From Psychrobacillus sp. BL-248-WT-3 (GTDB lineage Bacteria > Bacillota > Bacilli > Bacillales_A > Planococcaceae), in assembly GCF_012843435.1 (NCBI RefSeq), contig NZ_JABAFC010000009.1:39810-103809 (forward strand): a stretch of DNA of 64,000 bases, in the 5' to 3' direction. Below the pieces are notes generated by a model. That model did not search any database, was not told the origin of the DNA, and worked only from the letters and a program-made list of their open reading frames with translations. This document shows positions 39,024 to 47,947 of this stretch, in pieces. The position numbers and the translations under genes are program-made. Numbering within the stretch: the first letter of the stretch is position 1; every line of letters starts with the position of its first letter.

Positions 39024-40514
39024 ATGAAGAATATTTCAAAAGTATTTTATATCACGATCGGCCTTATTATTATAGCGGTCGGTTATGGAGCACTAGCTCC
39101 GGAAAGTTTTGAGGCGCTTACTACACGAGGTAAGTCGTTTGTTTCAACATCATTTGGTTGGTATTACATGCTACTCATGTCAGTGATGTTGTTAGTTAGT
39201 ATATTTTTTATCTTCAGTCCGTACGGGAAGATACGATTAGGTAAGGATACTGATCGACCAGATTTCAGTTTAATTTCCTGGTTAGCCATGCTATTCTCAG
39301 CAGGAATGGGAATCGGTCTTGTCTTTTATGGTGCCGCTGAACCTCTATCTCACTTCGCAACTAGTCCTGCTACTGAAGAACCTAATACGGATGCTGCATT
39401 TAAAGAAGGATTACGACAATCCTTTTTTCATTGGGGATTACACGTTTGGGCAATGTATGGAGTAATTGCTTTAACACTTGCTTACTTCCAGTTCCGTAAA
39501 GGGGAACCGGGGTTAATTTCGGCAACACTGAAGCCAATCTTCGGCAAAAAAATGGAAGGTCCTTGGGGTGTCCTTGTCGATGTGCTAGCTGTCTTTGCAA
39601 CAGCATTTGGAGTTGCTACTTCCCTTGGCTTCGGCGCTGTTCAAATTAACGCAGGTCTTAACTACTTATTCGGTTTTGAAATAGGTATCTTTTCACAATT
39701 TATCATTATTTCTGTGGTTACTGTCTTATTTGTGGCCTCTGCATGGTCAGGGTTGAGTAAAGGTATTAAGTATCTTTCAAATCTAAACTTAATACTTGCT
39801 CTTGCCCTTTTACTTTTTGTAATTGTTCTAGGACCAACTTTACTCATTCTAAATATGTTCACGGATTCATTTGGTGGTTATTTAGCAAATATTATTCAAA
39901 TGAGCTTTAGAACGGCTCCATTAAGTTCTACCAATAGAGATTGGTTGGATATGTGGACGATCTTTTACTGGGCTTGGTGGATATCCTGGGCTCCATTTGT
40001 GAGCATGTTCATCGCTCGAGTTTCTAAAGGTAGAACCATTCGCGAGTTTATGATTGGAGTATTACTAGTACCTACTCTTTTGGGTGCAATTTGGTTCTCA
40101 TCTTTCGGAACAACAGCTATTGATATACAAAAAAGAGGCGTGGCAGATTTAGCAAGCCTTTCAACGGAGCTAACTATTTTCGAGATGTTTAATACCATGC
40201 CATTCTCTTTTATTATTTCTTTGGTAGCAATTTTGTTAATAGCATCGTTCTTTATTACGTCAGCGGACTCTGCAACATTTGTTCTCGGTATGCAGTCTAC
40301 TAATGGGTCACTTACCCCACCTAATAGTGTCAAGCTTACGTGGGGAGTAATCCAGTCGACCATTGCGCTTATATTACTATCGGTCAATGGGCTCACTGCT
40401 TTACAAAACACTATCATCATTGCAGCTCTACCGTTCTCTTTTATTATGATACTCATGGTCATATCATTATTTAAATCATTAAACGGTGAAACTAAGTTAA
40501 AAAAGAAAAGATAA
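39024..40514 (+). CDS. opuD: glycine betaine transporter OpuD (BCCT family)
   Basis: 496-aa secondary transporter with 12 predicted spans, very close to B. subtilis OpuD from start to end. BCCT signatures: FSAGMGIGLVFYGAAEPLSHF and, in TM8, FYWAWWISWAPFVSMFIARVSKGRTIREF with the aromatic residues that bind the trimethylammonium group. It imports glycine betaine with sodium during osmotic stress. The cytoplasmic C-terminal tail is short. Start ATG after AAAGGAGGAAAC; a TTG at 39003 is rejected. Confidence 0.93.
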   Translation: MKNISKVFYITIGLIIIAVGYGALAPESFEALTTRGKSFVSTSFGWYYMLLMSVMLLVSIFFIFSPYGKIRLGKDTDRPDFSLISWLAMLFSAGMGIGLVFYGAAEPLSHFATSPATEEPNTDAAFKEGLRQSFFHWGLHVWAMYGVIALTLAYFQFRKGEPGLISATLKPIFGKKMEGPWGVLVDVLAVFATAFGVATSLGFGAVQINAGLNYLFGFEIGIFSQFIIISVVTVLFVASAWSGLSKGIKYLSNLNLILALALLLFVIVLGPTLLILNMFTDSFGGYLANIIQMSFRTAPLSSTNRDWLDMWTIFYWAWWISWAPFVSMFIARVSKGRTIREFMIGVLLVPTLLGAIWFSSFGTTAIDIQKRGVADLASLSTELTIFEMFNTMPFSFIISLVAILLIASFFITSADSATFVLGMQSTNGSLTPPNSVKLTWGVIQSTIALILLSVNGLTALQNTIIIAALPFSFIMILMVISLFKSLNGETKLKKKR

Positions 40515-40516
40515 AC

Positions 40517-40549
40517 AAAAATGCCAGGGAAAACCCCTTGGCATTTTTG
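40517..40549 (+). terminator. terminator after opuD
   Basis: AAAATGCCAGGG/CCCCTTGGCATTTT hairpin followed by TTTTTG. Confidence 0.85.
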
Positions 40550-40616
40550 TTTTAATATTTTTCATTGGGATATTATGAGATAATATACAAAGATCTGGTG
40601 AAAGTGTGGTTTCTTT

Positions 40617-41579
40617 ATGATAAGTACAATAGGCAGGACAGTCAACCAAGAGGTCATTATGGATTTTCCTTTAGAATATATACAAACAAACGAACTGGAA
40701 TGGTATTGGGTGGATATTGGTGAACCGACAAAAGAAGAGGAACAACTTTTAAGCTCCTTCTTTCACTTCCATCCACTTGCTATCGAGGATTGTTTGCAAA
40801 TGTTGCAACGTCCTAAGTTAGATCACTATGGTGATTATGAATTTTTTGTTTTACATGCCTTTAATGAGAAAGAAATGGAGGCTGAGGAGCTCAACCTTTT
40901 TGTCGGAAAGGATTTTGTTGTAAGTTTCCACTTTCCCCCTATGCAAGAGTTACAAGAAGCTAGAGAGAGAATTAGAAGTAACCCTAGAAATTGGGATCGT
41001 GGCAACATCCTCATTACGTACAATATCGTGGATAAAGTAGTAGACACCTACTTCCCAATTGTTTACCACATCGAGGATTATTTGAATGAGGTAGACGAAA
41101 GGCTATCGATGGACATGGATCATTTGTCTATGGATCAAGTATTTGACCTACGAAGTGACTTATTGCGTTTACGAAGAACTATCATTCCTATGCGAGACTT
41201 GCTATACCGAGTGATGTACTCCGAGCGTATTAACTTAAACCAGAGTGAGCGTGCATATTTTGATGACATTTATGATCATCTTCTGAAGTTAACCGAGATG
41301 GTAGAAGCTAATCGAGAGTTAACTGCAGATATAAGGGACAGCTATGATTCAATCAATGCTAGCCGAATGAATCGTATTATGATGATACTGACCACGGTTT
41401 CTACCGTCTTTATCCCGTTAACGTTTATCGTTGGAGTGTACGGCATGAATTTTATTAATATGCCTGAGTTAGAGTGGAAGTATGGCTACTTTATTGTCGT
41501 TGGTTTAATGGTAGTAATTGCTACTGGGATGATTGCTTGGTTCAAGTATAAGGGCTGGTTTAATTTGTTTAGAAGTTAA
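40617..41579 (+). CDS. corA: CorA-family magnesium/cobalt transporter
   Basis: 320 aa. A long cytoplasmic funnel domain (residues 1-255, with FHFHPLAIEDCLQMLQRPKLDHYGDYEFFVLHAF) is followed by two C-terminal membrane spans carrying the signature YGMNF (GVYGMNFINMPELEWKYGYF), with the lysine-rich C-terminal end expected. It conducts Mg2+ inward as a pentamer. The start is tentative, since the ribosome-binding site is weak; a second ATG at 40659 is possible but would cut the first beta strand. Confidence 0.9.
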   Translation: MISTIGRTVNQEVIMDFPLEYIQTNELEWYWVDIGEPTKEEEQLLSSFFHFHPLAIEDCLQMLQRPKLDHYGDYEFFVLHAFNEKEMEAEELNLFVGKDFVVSFHFPPMQELQEARERIRSNPRNWDRGNILITYNIVDKVVDTYFPIVYHIEDYLNEVDERLSMDMDHLSMDQVFDLRSDLLRLRRTIIPMRDLLYRVMYSERINLNQSERAYFDDIYDHLLKLTEMVEANRELTADIRDSYDSINASRMNRIMMILTTVSTVFIPLTFIVGVYGMNFINMPELEWKYGYFIVVGLMVVIATGMIAWFKYKGWFNLFRS

Positions 41580-41599
41580 AATTTACTTAGGGGGATAAT

Positions 41600-42694
41600 A
41601 TGATTGAGATTAAAGGAACACATAATAATGCATTAGTTTTTACAGATACAATAGAAGAAACTGCAAAATCTCAGGTAGAACAGCTTTGTAGTCTTCCATT
41701 TCTTCAGGACACCAAAATTAGAATGATGCCAGATTTACATGCTGGAAAAGGCTGTACGGTAGGCACTACTATGACGATTACTGATAAAGTAGTCCCTAAT
41801 TTTGTAGGAGTCGATTTAGGATGCGGAATGATTTGTGCAAAGCTAGATACTAGAAAAGAAGATGTGGATTTTGCCAAGCTTGATAAGACAATCAAGAAAA
41901 ATGTACCAAGCGGAACTCGTATTCGCCAAAAAGAACATCGTAATACAATAGAAATACCTTTCGAAGAAGTAGCTGCTCCTATTAATGAACAGCGCGCAAG
42001 GTTAAGCCTAGGTTCACTAGGAGGGGGAAACCACTTTATAGAACTGAATGAAGGGGAAGATGGCAGTATCTATCTAGTCATTCACTCTGGAAGTAGAAAC
42101 TTAGGAAAACAAATTGCAGAGCATTATCAGCAAGTAGCAGCCGATACTTTAGGTAACAGCGTATCAAGAGATCTTGCATATGTAGAAGGAGACAATATGA
42201 AGGATTATTTATATGATCTTTCCATTGCCCAAAAGTACGCCGCATTTAATCGTAAGACAATGGTTGATGTTATTTGTAGAGGAATGAACTGGAGTGTTCA
42301 ATCAGAGTTTGATACCATTCATAATTATATTGACTTAGATAACATGATTTTACGCAAGGGAGCAATATCGGCTCAAGCTGATGAAATCGTAATTATACCA
42401 ATGAATATGCGTGATGGCTCACTTATCTGTCGCGGAAAAGGAAATCCTGAATGGAATTATTCAGGCCCTCATGGAGCTGGCCGTTTAATGAGCCGTTCTC
42501 AAGCAAGAAAACAAGTAGCGTTAGAGGACTTTCAAGCTTCAATGGAAGGAATTTGGAGTACTTCCGTAGTGTCTGCCACAGTAGATGAATCTCCTTTTGC
42601 CTACAAGGCTATGGAGGATATACTTGCTCATATTCATGACACGGTTGATGTATTAGAGGTTATTAAGCCCATCTATAATTATAAAGCACACTAA
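41600..42694 (+). CDS. rtcB: RtcB-family RNA ligase
   Basis: 364 aa. RtcB motifs in order: MMPDLHAGKGCTVGTTMTI (Asp45, His47), FVGVDLGCGM (Asp72, Cys75), SLGGGNHFIEL, IHSGSRNLG, and GPHGAGRLMSR with the His that is guanylylated (about His291). The enzyme joins RNA 3'-phosphate or 2',3'-cyclic phosphate to 5'-OH with GTP and Mn2+. This is the short bacterial form. It lies 20 bp downstream of corA and has AGGGGGA before the ATG. No archease or rtcA is adjacent. Confidence 0.9.
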   Translation: MIEIKGTHNNALVFTDTIEETAKSQVEQLCSLPFLQDTKIRMMPDLHAGKGCTVGTTMTITDKVVPNFVGVDLGCGMICAKLDTRKEDVDFAKLDKTIKKNVPSGTRIRQKEHRNTIEIPFEEVAAPINEQRARLSLGSLGGGNHFIELNEGEDGSIYLVIHSGSRNLGKQIAEHYQQVAADTLGNSVSRDLAYVEGDNMKDYLYDLSIAQKYAAFNRKTMVDVICRGMNWSVQSEFDTIHNYIDLDNMILRKGAISAQADEIVIIPMNMRDGSLICRGKGNPEWNYSGPHGAGRLMSRSQARKQVALEDFQASMEGIWSTSVVSATVDESPFAYKAMEDILAHIHDTVDVLEVIKPIYNYKAH

Positions 42695-42698
42695 TATA

Positions 42699-42736
42699 AA
42701 GGAGGCTCATCATATTTTCTTATGATGAGCCTCCTT
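42699..42736. terminator. bidirectional hairpin between rtcB and the convergent membrane-protein gene
   Basis: A perfect 16-bp stem (42699-42714 and 42721-42736) with a 6-base loop TTTTCT, in the 60-bp gap between convergent genes. The U-runs on both sides are short, but the stem is very stable. Confidence 0.82.
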
Positions 42737-42754
42737 CTTATATCTCCATTTAAA

Positions 42755-43564
42755 TCAGGACTGATTAGCTGTCCAGTAATAAAATAAAGCTGTAAAAGTT
42801 AGTTTTTCTACATATGATAGGCCTTCTGCAAATGAAACGTGAACATTCATCCCTTGCAGCTCAAAGGCCGGGTGTGTAGCATACGGAAACATACCAAAGC
42901 GATAGGTTGCTAATCTTTTACCGTTCAAATCATTTACGTCTATATCACCGTATACACTCTTTGCTTCCATCTGATGTGTTTTTTCCCGATTTGGGTCAAA
43001 TACTAGTGCTCTATTTTTTACTGAAAAAACTGGAAGTACTACAGTTGAAAGGTGTACCTGTTTATGATCAAACACTTGTATCTCCATAAATTTAAATTTG
43101 TTTGCAATAGTAAACTTGCTAACCACTTGACCATCCATTGTTATAACATCATAAGTTACTGGAAATATCATTCCTTTTCGAATAAGTGGAAATGCATTTA
43201 GCCTTCTTATGACCGGCTGTTCCACTGTAGGACTGATGCTATAAAGCCTTTCACCAGTGGGGGATACTAAAAAGCTCCTCGGAATAATCGAGACATCACT
43301 TTGGAAATTTAACTCCTTTAATGTAAATTCAGATGGAGTTTGTTCTGTAACTGTGCTCTGCTCCACTGGTAGCTTGTTCGCTGCTTGTTGGAACAAGAAA
43401 GTCAAACTAAAGAAAATGAGAAGCGTCCATCCTACAGATATATGTAATTCCCAATCCGTTAATAAAGTGTCCCTAAAGCCCAAAATTGCTGCTATGTAAA
43501 CTATTAAAACAGTAATAGAGGCTATTTTAGCATATTTGGCTGTCCGTTCATAAATATGTTTCAT
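42755..43564 (-). CDS. membrane protein with C-terminal tubby/LURP-like domain (tentative)
   Basis: 269 aa. Two spans near the N-terminus (about 13-30 and 42-60), a linker, then a soluble beta-rich domain (about 90-269) with RRLNAFPLIRKGMIFPVTYDVITMDGQVVSKFTIANKFKFMEIQVFD. This pattern of ordered strands with a central hydrophobic helix (LTFTALFYYWTANQS at the end) resembles the tubby C-terminal-like fold found in YxjI/LURP-one proteins. This is a fold-level guess; function unknown. Start ATG after GGGGGG. Orphan gene between rtcB and 43657. Confidence 0.6.
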   Translation of the reverse strand: MKHIYERTAKYAKIASITVLIVYIAAILGFRDTLLTDWELHISVGWTLLIFFSLTFLFQQAANKLPVEQSTVTEQTPSEFTLKELNFQSDVSIIPRSFLVSPTGERLYSISPTVEQPVIRRLNAFPLIRKGMIFPVTYDVITMDGQVVSKFTIANKFKFMEIQVFDHKQVHLSTVVLPVFSVKNRALVFDPNREKTHQMEAKSVYGDIDVNDLNGKRLATYRFGMFPYATHPAFELQGMNVHVSFAEGLSYVEKLTFTALFYYWTANQS

Positions 43565-43612
43565 CTACATCCCCCCTACCCCTTTTACGAAAACCTTCAG
43601 GAAATAGTTTCA

Positions 43613-43652
43613 TAAAAAAATCCCTCCTAAAGATTTCTCTTTTGGAGGGTCT
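43613..43652 (-). terminator. terminator of the small membrane-protein gene
   Basis: ACCCTCCAAAA/TTTAGGAGGGA hairpin followed by TTTTTTT on the minus strand. Confidence 0.85.
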
Positions 43653-43656
43653 TCTT

Positions 43657-44031
43657 TTAATGCTCTAATGCTCGCTTAAACAGTTTTCGTAAAAATTGCC
43701 ACAAAATATAGAGGCCAAACGCTAGAAATAATACCACTAAAATGGTCTCTACTGCGTGTGGTAGATTAAATGGGTTTAAGAAGATTTGAAGCGTAACTAG
43801 CAAATAGATGAGTCCGGCGATTCCAGCAATAACTACAATACCCATTATTGCAATCTGCATATAACTAAGTTGCTTCATTTGATGACGGTGTATAAATAAT
43901 TCTAAAATGATGACCAAAAGGATAACCATAATTGTAATTGTCATCTCATGGAGATAGATAGAATTTATTAAATAGATGCCAAGAAATAAAATCATTAAGT
44001 ACTTATAATTCTCATCTATTAGCTTTAACAT
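43657..44031 (-). CDS. small four-span membrane protein, unknown function
   Basis: 124 aa, almost entirely hydrophobic: spans at about 8-27, 31-47, 57-79 and 89-112, with a basic C-terminus (LRKLFKRALEH). I do not recognize the family. Start ATG after GAGGTGA. It follows the thioesterase gene by 16 bp in the same direction, so the two are probably cotranscribed. Confidence 0.75.
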   Translation of the reverse strand: MLKLIDENYKYLMILFLGIYLINSIYLHEMTITIMVILLVIILELFIHRHQMKQLSYMQIAIMGIVVIAGIAGLIYLLVTLQIFLNPFNLPHAVETILVVLFLAFGLYILWQFLRKLFKRALEH

Positions 44032-44047
44032 ACAGTCACCTCGGTTT

Positions 44048-44521
44048 TTAATATTTCATCGCTAGACGTTGTTTACGGTGGGCCCTTCTTGCTGGTCCAG
44101 TTTCATACAGACGTTTTTCATCCTCATTTTCTGGATGAATACCCGGGACTGGAACTGGTTTCCCCTCTTCATCTACTGCAACCATTGTCAGGAATGATTC
44201 GGTTGTAAGTTTTTCTTCTCCTGTCAGTAAATTCATGGAAGTTACGCGAACGTATACCTCCATTGAACTGCGTCCCGTTGAGGATACAATTGCATCTAAT
44301 TCAATTACATCTCCAACTTTTGCTGAAGATAAAAAGTCTACGGAATCAATAGAAGCAGTCACGACAGCTCCTTTTGCATGTTTCATCGCAGTGATGGCTG
44401 CGATTTCATCTATAAACGCTAAAACCTTGCCACCAAATATAGTTTCATGATGATTAGTATCTGGAGGTAAGATTAAATGGGTTTGAATTGTTCTTGATTG
44501 ACTCATTGGATTAGTATTCAC
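44048..44521 (-). CDS. acyl-CoA thioesterase, hotdog fold (YkhA-like)
   Basis: 157 aa. The hotdog signature HHETIFGGKVLAFIDEIAAITAMKHAKGAVVTASIDSVDFLSSAKVGD matches YciA/BFIT-type cytosolic acyl-CoA hydrolases, with the active-site Asp in FIDEIAA. The C-terminus is basic (ARRAHRKQRLAMKY). It hydrolyzes medium- to long-chain acyl-CoA. Start GTG at 44519-44521, with AAGGAGAG 8 bases upstream. Confidence 0.88.
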   Translation of the reverse strand: MNTNPMSQSRTIQTHLILPPDTNHHETIFGGKVLAFIDEIAAITAMKHAKGAVVTASIDSVDFLSSAKVGDVIELDAIVSSTGRSSMEVYVRVTSMNLLTGEEKLTTESFLTMVAVDEEGKPVPVPGIHPENEDEKRLYETGPARRAHRKQRLAMKY

Positions 44522-44599
44522 GAAAATCTCTCCTTGATGTTTAACTTCGATGTATAGATCTTTCTTATATTCTTACTTACTTAGTATAGCATTCCTTCT

Positions 44600-45562
44600 T
44601 TAATTTGAGTTGGAAGAAGATGCGAAACTTGTCGCTGCAATAGATGAAATCATCATAGCCTGCTGAGCCTGCAAAAGTAATTCAAGGGAGGTAGTCATTG
44701 ATATTGCGGTAGTTTCACGTATGTCCCTAGAAGGATTCAAAGTCAGTCCAAGAGCAATAGGTAGTGCTGATTCCTTGTACCAGGTAAAAAGCTTCATATT
44801 AGTCAATGCTCTGTATGTCTCTACTATATCCATTAGCTGATTCTCGTTTAATTTAAGAGCAGCCATAAAACCAATAAGTGGATATTGCGAAATAGAGAAT
44901 TTTATCTTCACACTTTTAAAACCATCCCTAATAACCACTACCCTTGGTACTGTTTCCTTATCATACCCTGGATTTGTATAAGTAAGCACTTGAGATAACC
45001 ACTGGAGCTCATTTCCTGCATAAAATTTATGATTCTTTAACTCCTCATAGTATTTATTCATGGTCGCTGCCCTCGTTGTAATATCCCCTTCCAGCTTACC
45101 TAAAAAGATGGCAAATGGATAATCATCACTATTAGTTAAGAAACGATGATGGACCTTCATCGCTGACATAAGCTCCATAGCTCTACTGATTTCAAAATCC
45201 CACTTATCTGATTCATCCGACATCATTAGAGCAGCAACGTATGTGTAATCATTCATCTTAAACGATTTTTTCTTCAATTCCTCTACCTTCAGTAACAACT
45301 GATCGATTGCTTCTTCCGGTTCTTGGCCACTTACATCCAAAACGGAAGTAAATAATGGTTGTAGGTGGGAACGCAAGGGAGAGAACACACTTACTCTGTT
45401 CTTCAGAATCTCTTTTATCTTGTTAAAGCGAACTGAATCCACATCTTTTTCTAGGGACGTATAATAGCCAGCAAGGGACAGTGTTACTCTTTTATCTACT
45501 GACCATCCTAAAATCTCTTTGAGCTTATTATAATTATGCTCTACTTTTTGTATTTTCATCAT
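44600..45562 (-). CDS. DUF4003-type conserved protein
   Basis: 320 aa, soluble and predominantly helical, with no signal or membrane span. Phrases such as VEHNYNKLKEILGWSVDKRVTLSLAGYYTS, NDYTYVAALMM and AMKVHHRFLTNSDDYPFAIFLGKLEGD are what I recall from the DUF4003 family of Bacillales; function unknown. The C-terminus (SSIAATSFASSSNSN) is low-complexity. Start ATG at 45560-45562 after AAAGGAG. Confidence 0.75.
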   Translation of the reverse strand: MMKIQKVEHNYNKLKEILGWSVDKRVTLSLAGYYTSLEKDVDSVRFNKIKEILKNRVSVFSPLRSHLQPLFTSVLDVSGQEPEEAIDQLLLKVEELKKKSFKMNDYTYVAALMMSDESDKWDFEISRAMELMSAMKVHHRFLTNSDDYPFAIFLGKLEGDITTRAATMNKYYEELKNHKFYAGNELQWLSQVLTYTNPGYDKETVPRVVVIRDGFKSVKIKFSISQYPLIGFMAALKLNENQLMDIVETYRALTNMKLFTWYKESALPIALGLTLNPSRDIRETTAISMTTSLELLLQAQQAMMISSIAATSFASSSNSN

Positions 45563-45653
45563 TTTACCCACTCCTTTACTTTTTTACTGCTTAAAACCCA
45601 TGAAAGTTTCACTAATTTGTTATACTAATACCACAAAGAAAAGTAGGTGTTAA

Positions 45654-46361
45654 ATGATGCGTATAAATAAATTTTTAAGCGAGGCTGGCATAGTATCTAG
45701 ACGTGGTGCAGACAAATGGATAGCAGAGGGCAAGGTTACCATTAATGGGGCAGTTGCTGAACTAGGAAGTAAAGTAGAGACTGGCGATGATGTACGTGTA
45801 GATGGAAAGCCGGTAACTGTGGAGCAGCCTTTAGTATACCTTGCTTTAAATAAGCCAGTAGGTATAACTAGCACAACAGAGCGTAATATTAAAGGAAATA
45901 TCGTGGACTTTGTTAATCACCCACTCCGCATCTTCCATATTGGTCGCTTAGACAAAGATTCTGATGGCTTAATATTACTAACAAACGATGGGGATATTGT
46001 GAATGAAATTCTTCGGGCAGAAAACAAGCATGAAAAAGAATATATTGTAACTGTCAATGAGAAAATAACAGACACTTTTATTGAAAAAATGTCGTCTGGA
46101 GTTAACATTCTTGATACAACTACTTTACCATGTAAAGTAAAAAAAATAGGACCAAAAACATTTAATATTATTTTAACTCAAGGCTTAAATCGCCAAATAC
46201 GTAGGATGTGTTCTGCCTTAGGATTTACAGTTAAGAGATTACAACGAGTTCGTATTATGAACATTTCCATTGATGGTCTTGCTATTGGTGAATGGCGCGA
46301 TTTAACTGAGCAAGAAAGAAAAGAACTATTTATGGAATTAGATTATCATCCAAAACGATAA
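45654..46361 (+). CDS. rluF: rRNA pseudouridine synthase RluF type (RsuA family)
   Basis: 235 aa. An N-terminal S4 RNA-binding domain (MRINKFLSEAGIVSRRGADKWIAEGKVTING) precedes the catalytic domain with GRLDKDSDGLILLTNDG (catalytic Asp). The long insert and the conserved GLNRQIRRMCSALGFTVKRLQRVRIMNI fit RluF-type 23S rRNA synthases; RluB/RsuA paralogs cannot be fully excluded. A palindromic terminator follows. Confidence 0.85.
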   Translation: MMRINKFLSEAGIVSRRGADKWIAEGKVTINGAVAELGSKVETGDDVRVDGKPVTVEQPLVYLALNKPVGITSTTERNIKGNIVDFVNHPLRIFHIGRLDKDSDGLILLTNDGDIVNEILRAENKHEKEYIVTVNEKITDTFIEKMSSGVNILDTTTLPCKVKKIGPKTFNIILTQGLNRQIRRMCSALGFTVKRLQRVRIMNISIDGLAIGEWRDLTEQERKELFMELDYHPKR

Positions 46362-46406
46362 TAAAAGAAGCAGTCCCCATTTTAAATGCGGACTGCTTCT
46401 TTTATT
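46360..46406. terminator. bidirectional terminator between rluF and the Mur ligase
   Basis: A perfect 17-bp stem (46360-46376 and 46390-46406) whose ends are AATAAAAG/CTTTTATT, so each strand ends in a U-rich run. It serves both convergent genes. Confidence 0.92.
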
Positions 46407-46408
46407 AT

Positions 46409-47947
46409 CTAGTTTCCAGCCACACGTTTCTCTAATGGTTGGAATAATTTCTTTTTATCTACATCTGGTCGAAGGGATTCTAGCTGTTCTAAAGCAATCT
46501 TAGCACCATAGTCCATTCCTTGACATCCACCTAACAGAACAAGATCGCCTTCAGACACCTCACTCAAGCCAAAGCTAATGGCCTCTGGTAGTTCTTCATA
46601 TAAATGAACCGTAATGCCTGCTTCGTCCATTACTTCTTTAAATACTTGTAACTCTTGTTCAGACACAACATCTTTCTTAGTAACGTGGGATTTACTAATG
46701 GTAGCAGTGATCTCATGAATACCTAATCTTGGTGCCCATTTAGCGATAGCTTCTGCATTTTCTCTATTGACGGTTACCCCTCTATCTCCACGAATTGCAT
46801 ATACAAGGGACAAGCGGTTAAAATCCATTTTTTCTAAAGTTCCAAGTGTAATATCTATGTTCCCACTATTTGCAAAGTGGTCATCTATAATTTTAAAATC
46901 TTCCTCAAAGATGATTTCAAAACGTCTTTCTACCCCTACAAATTCGGAGAGGCTTTTTTGGATGGTCTCCACTGGAACACCACATAACAAGCCGGCTACA
47001 ATACTAACCATGGAATTGTAAACGGAGTGGTAACCCGGTGTAGAAAGCTCAATTGAAAATTGTTGCTTGGGTATGATCATATCATTTGTAACTAAATCAC
47101 GTTGAATAACTAGATTGAATTTTGCTCTTCCTGTTGATAAATCCAATTCTTCACATATTACATCTGCCGATTGGTCTTCTACACCAATAGTAATAACTGT
47201 AGCCTTTGTTTTGTTAATTAGAGAGGCAGAATAAGCATCATCTAAATTCAGAATCGCTACCTTGTCTGCTCCAGCGTCTCGTATAAGACTAGATTTATGT
47301 TCAAAATATTTTTCAAAGGATGAATGTAAGTCGATATGTTCTCGACTTATATTGTTTAACGTCACAATGTCAAAATCGACACAGCCTACACGTTTTAACT
47401 CTAAAGCAGAGGATGAAACCTCCATAGTAGCGTGAGTCACACCTTCATCGACCATCTTAGCGTAAAATCGCTGTAGATCCAGCGATTCTGGTGTTGTCAG
47501 TTCAGAAGGCTCTGCATAATCACCAATTTTAACTACGACAGTTCCCATTAGACCTGTTTTAAGACCATGATTCTCTAAAATTGCATTAGTCATAAAGGAG
47601 GTTGATGTCTTTCCATTAGTTGCCGTAATACCTATCGTTTTAAGCTTATGGGTTGGATGATCATAGTAAGCAGCAGCAAGTGCAGCTAGAGCTTTACGTG
47701 CATCCCCAACTTTATATTGTGGAACCTCTAAAGCATCTATAAACTCCTCTACCACAAGTGCTACAGCACCATTTTCCACTGCTTGTCCAGCAAACTTATG
47801 TCCGTCCGCTTTAAAGCCTTTTATACAAACAAATACTTGGCCCTTCTCCACCTTCTGTGAATTATAAGCAAGTCCTGTAATATTCATATTTTTAGCATTT
47901 TTGACGTCAATTATAGATAGTTGATTCATCAAATTTGTTAGTTCCAT
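46409..47947 (-). CDS. MurE-like Mur ligase of uncertain substrate
   Basis: 512 aa with the three Mur ligase domains. The N-terminal domain has AYNSQKVEKGQVFVCIKG, the ATP loop is GITATNGKTSTSF (about 108-120), the carbamylated Lys region is LHSSFEKYFEHKSSLI, and ERRFEII replaces the usual GRME-type motif. The DNPR/DNPA motif that selects DAP or Lys is absent where expected (ATISKSHVTKKD). I therefore call it a MurE paralog of unknown specificity, not the cell-wall MurE. Start ATG at 47945-47947, with AAAGGTGG 8 bases upstream. Confidence 0.82.
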   Translation of the reverse strand: MELTNLMNQLSIIDVKNAKNMNITGLAYNSQKVEKGQVFVCIKGFKADGHKFAGQAVENGAVALVVEEFIDALEVPQYKVGDARKALAALAAAYYDHPTHKLKTIGITATNGKTSTSFMTNAILENHGLKTGLMGTVVVKIGDYAEPSELTTPESLDLQRFYAKMVDEGVTHATMEVSSSALELKRVGCVDFDIVTLNNISREHIDLHSSFEKYFEHKSSLIRDAGADKVAILNLDDAYSASLINKTKATVITIGVEDQSADVICEELDLSTGRAKFNLVIQRDLVTNDMIIPKQQFSIELSTPGYHSVYNSMVSIVAGLLCGVPVETIQKSLSEFVGVERRFEIIFEEDFKIIDDHFANSGNIDITLGTLEKMDFNRLSLVYAIRGDRGVTVNRENAEAIAKWAPRLGIHEITATISKSHVTKKDVVSEQELQVFKEVMDEAGITVHLYEELPEAISFGLSEVSEGDLVLLGGCQGMDYGAKIALEQLESLRPDVDKKKLFQPLEKRVAGN

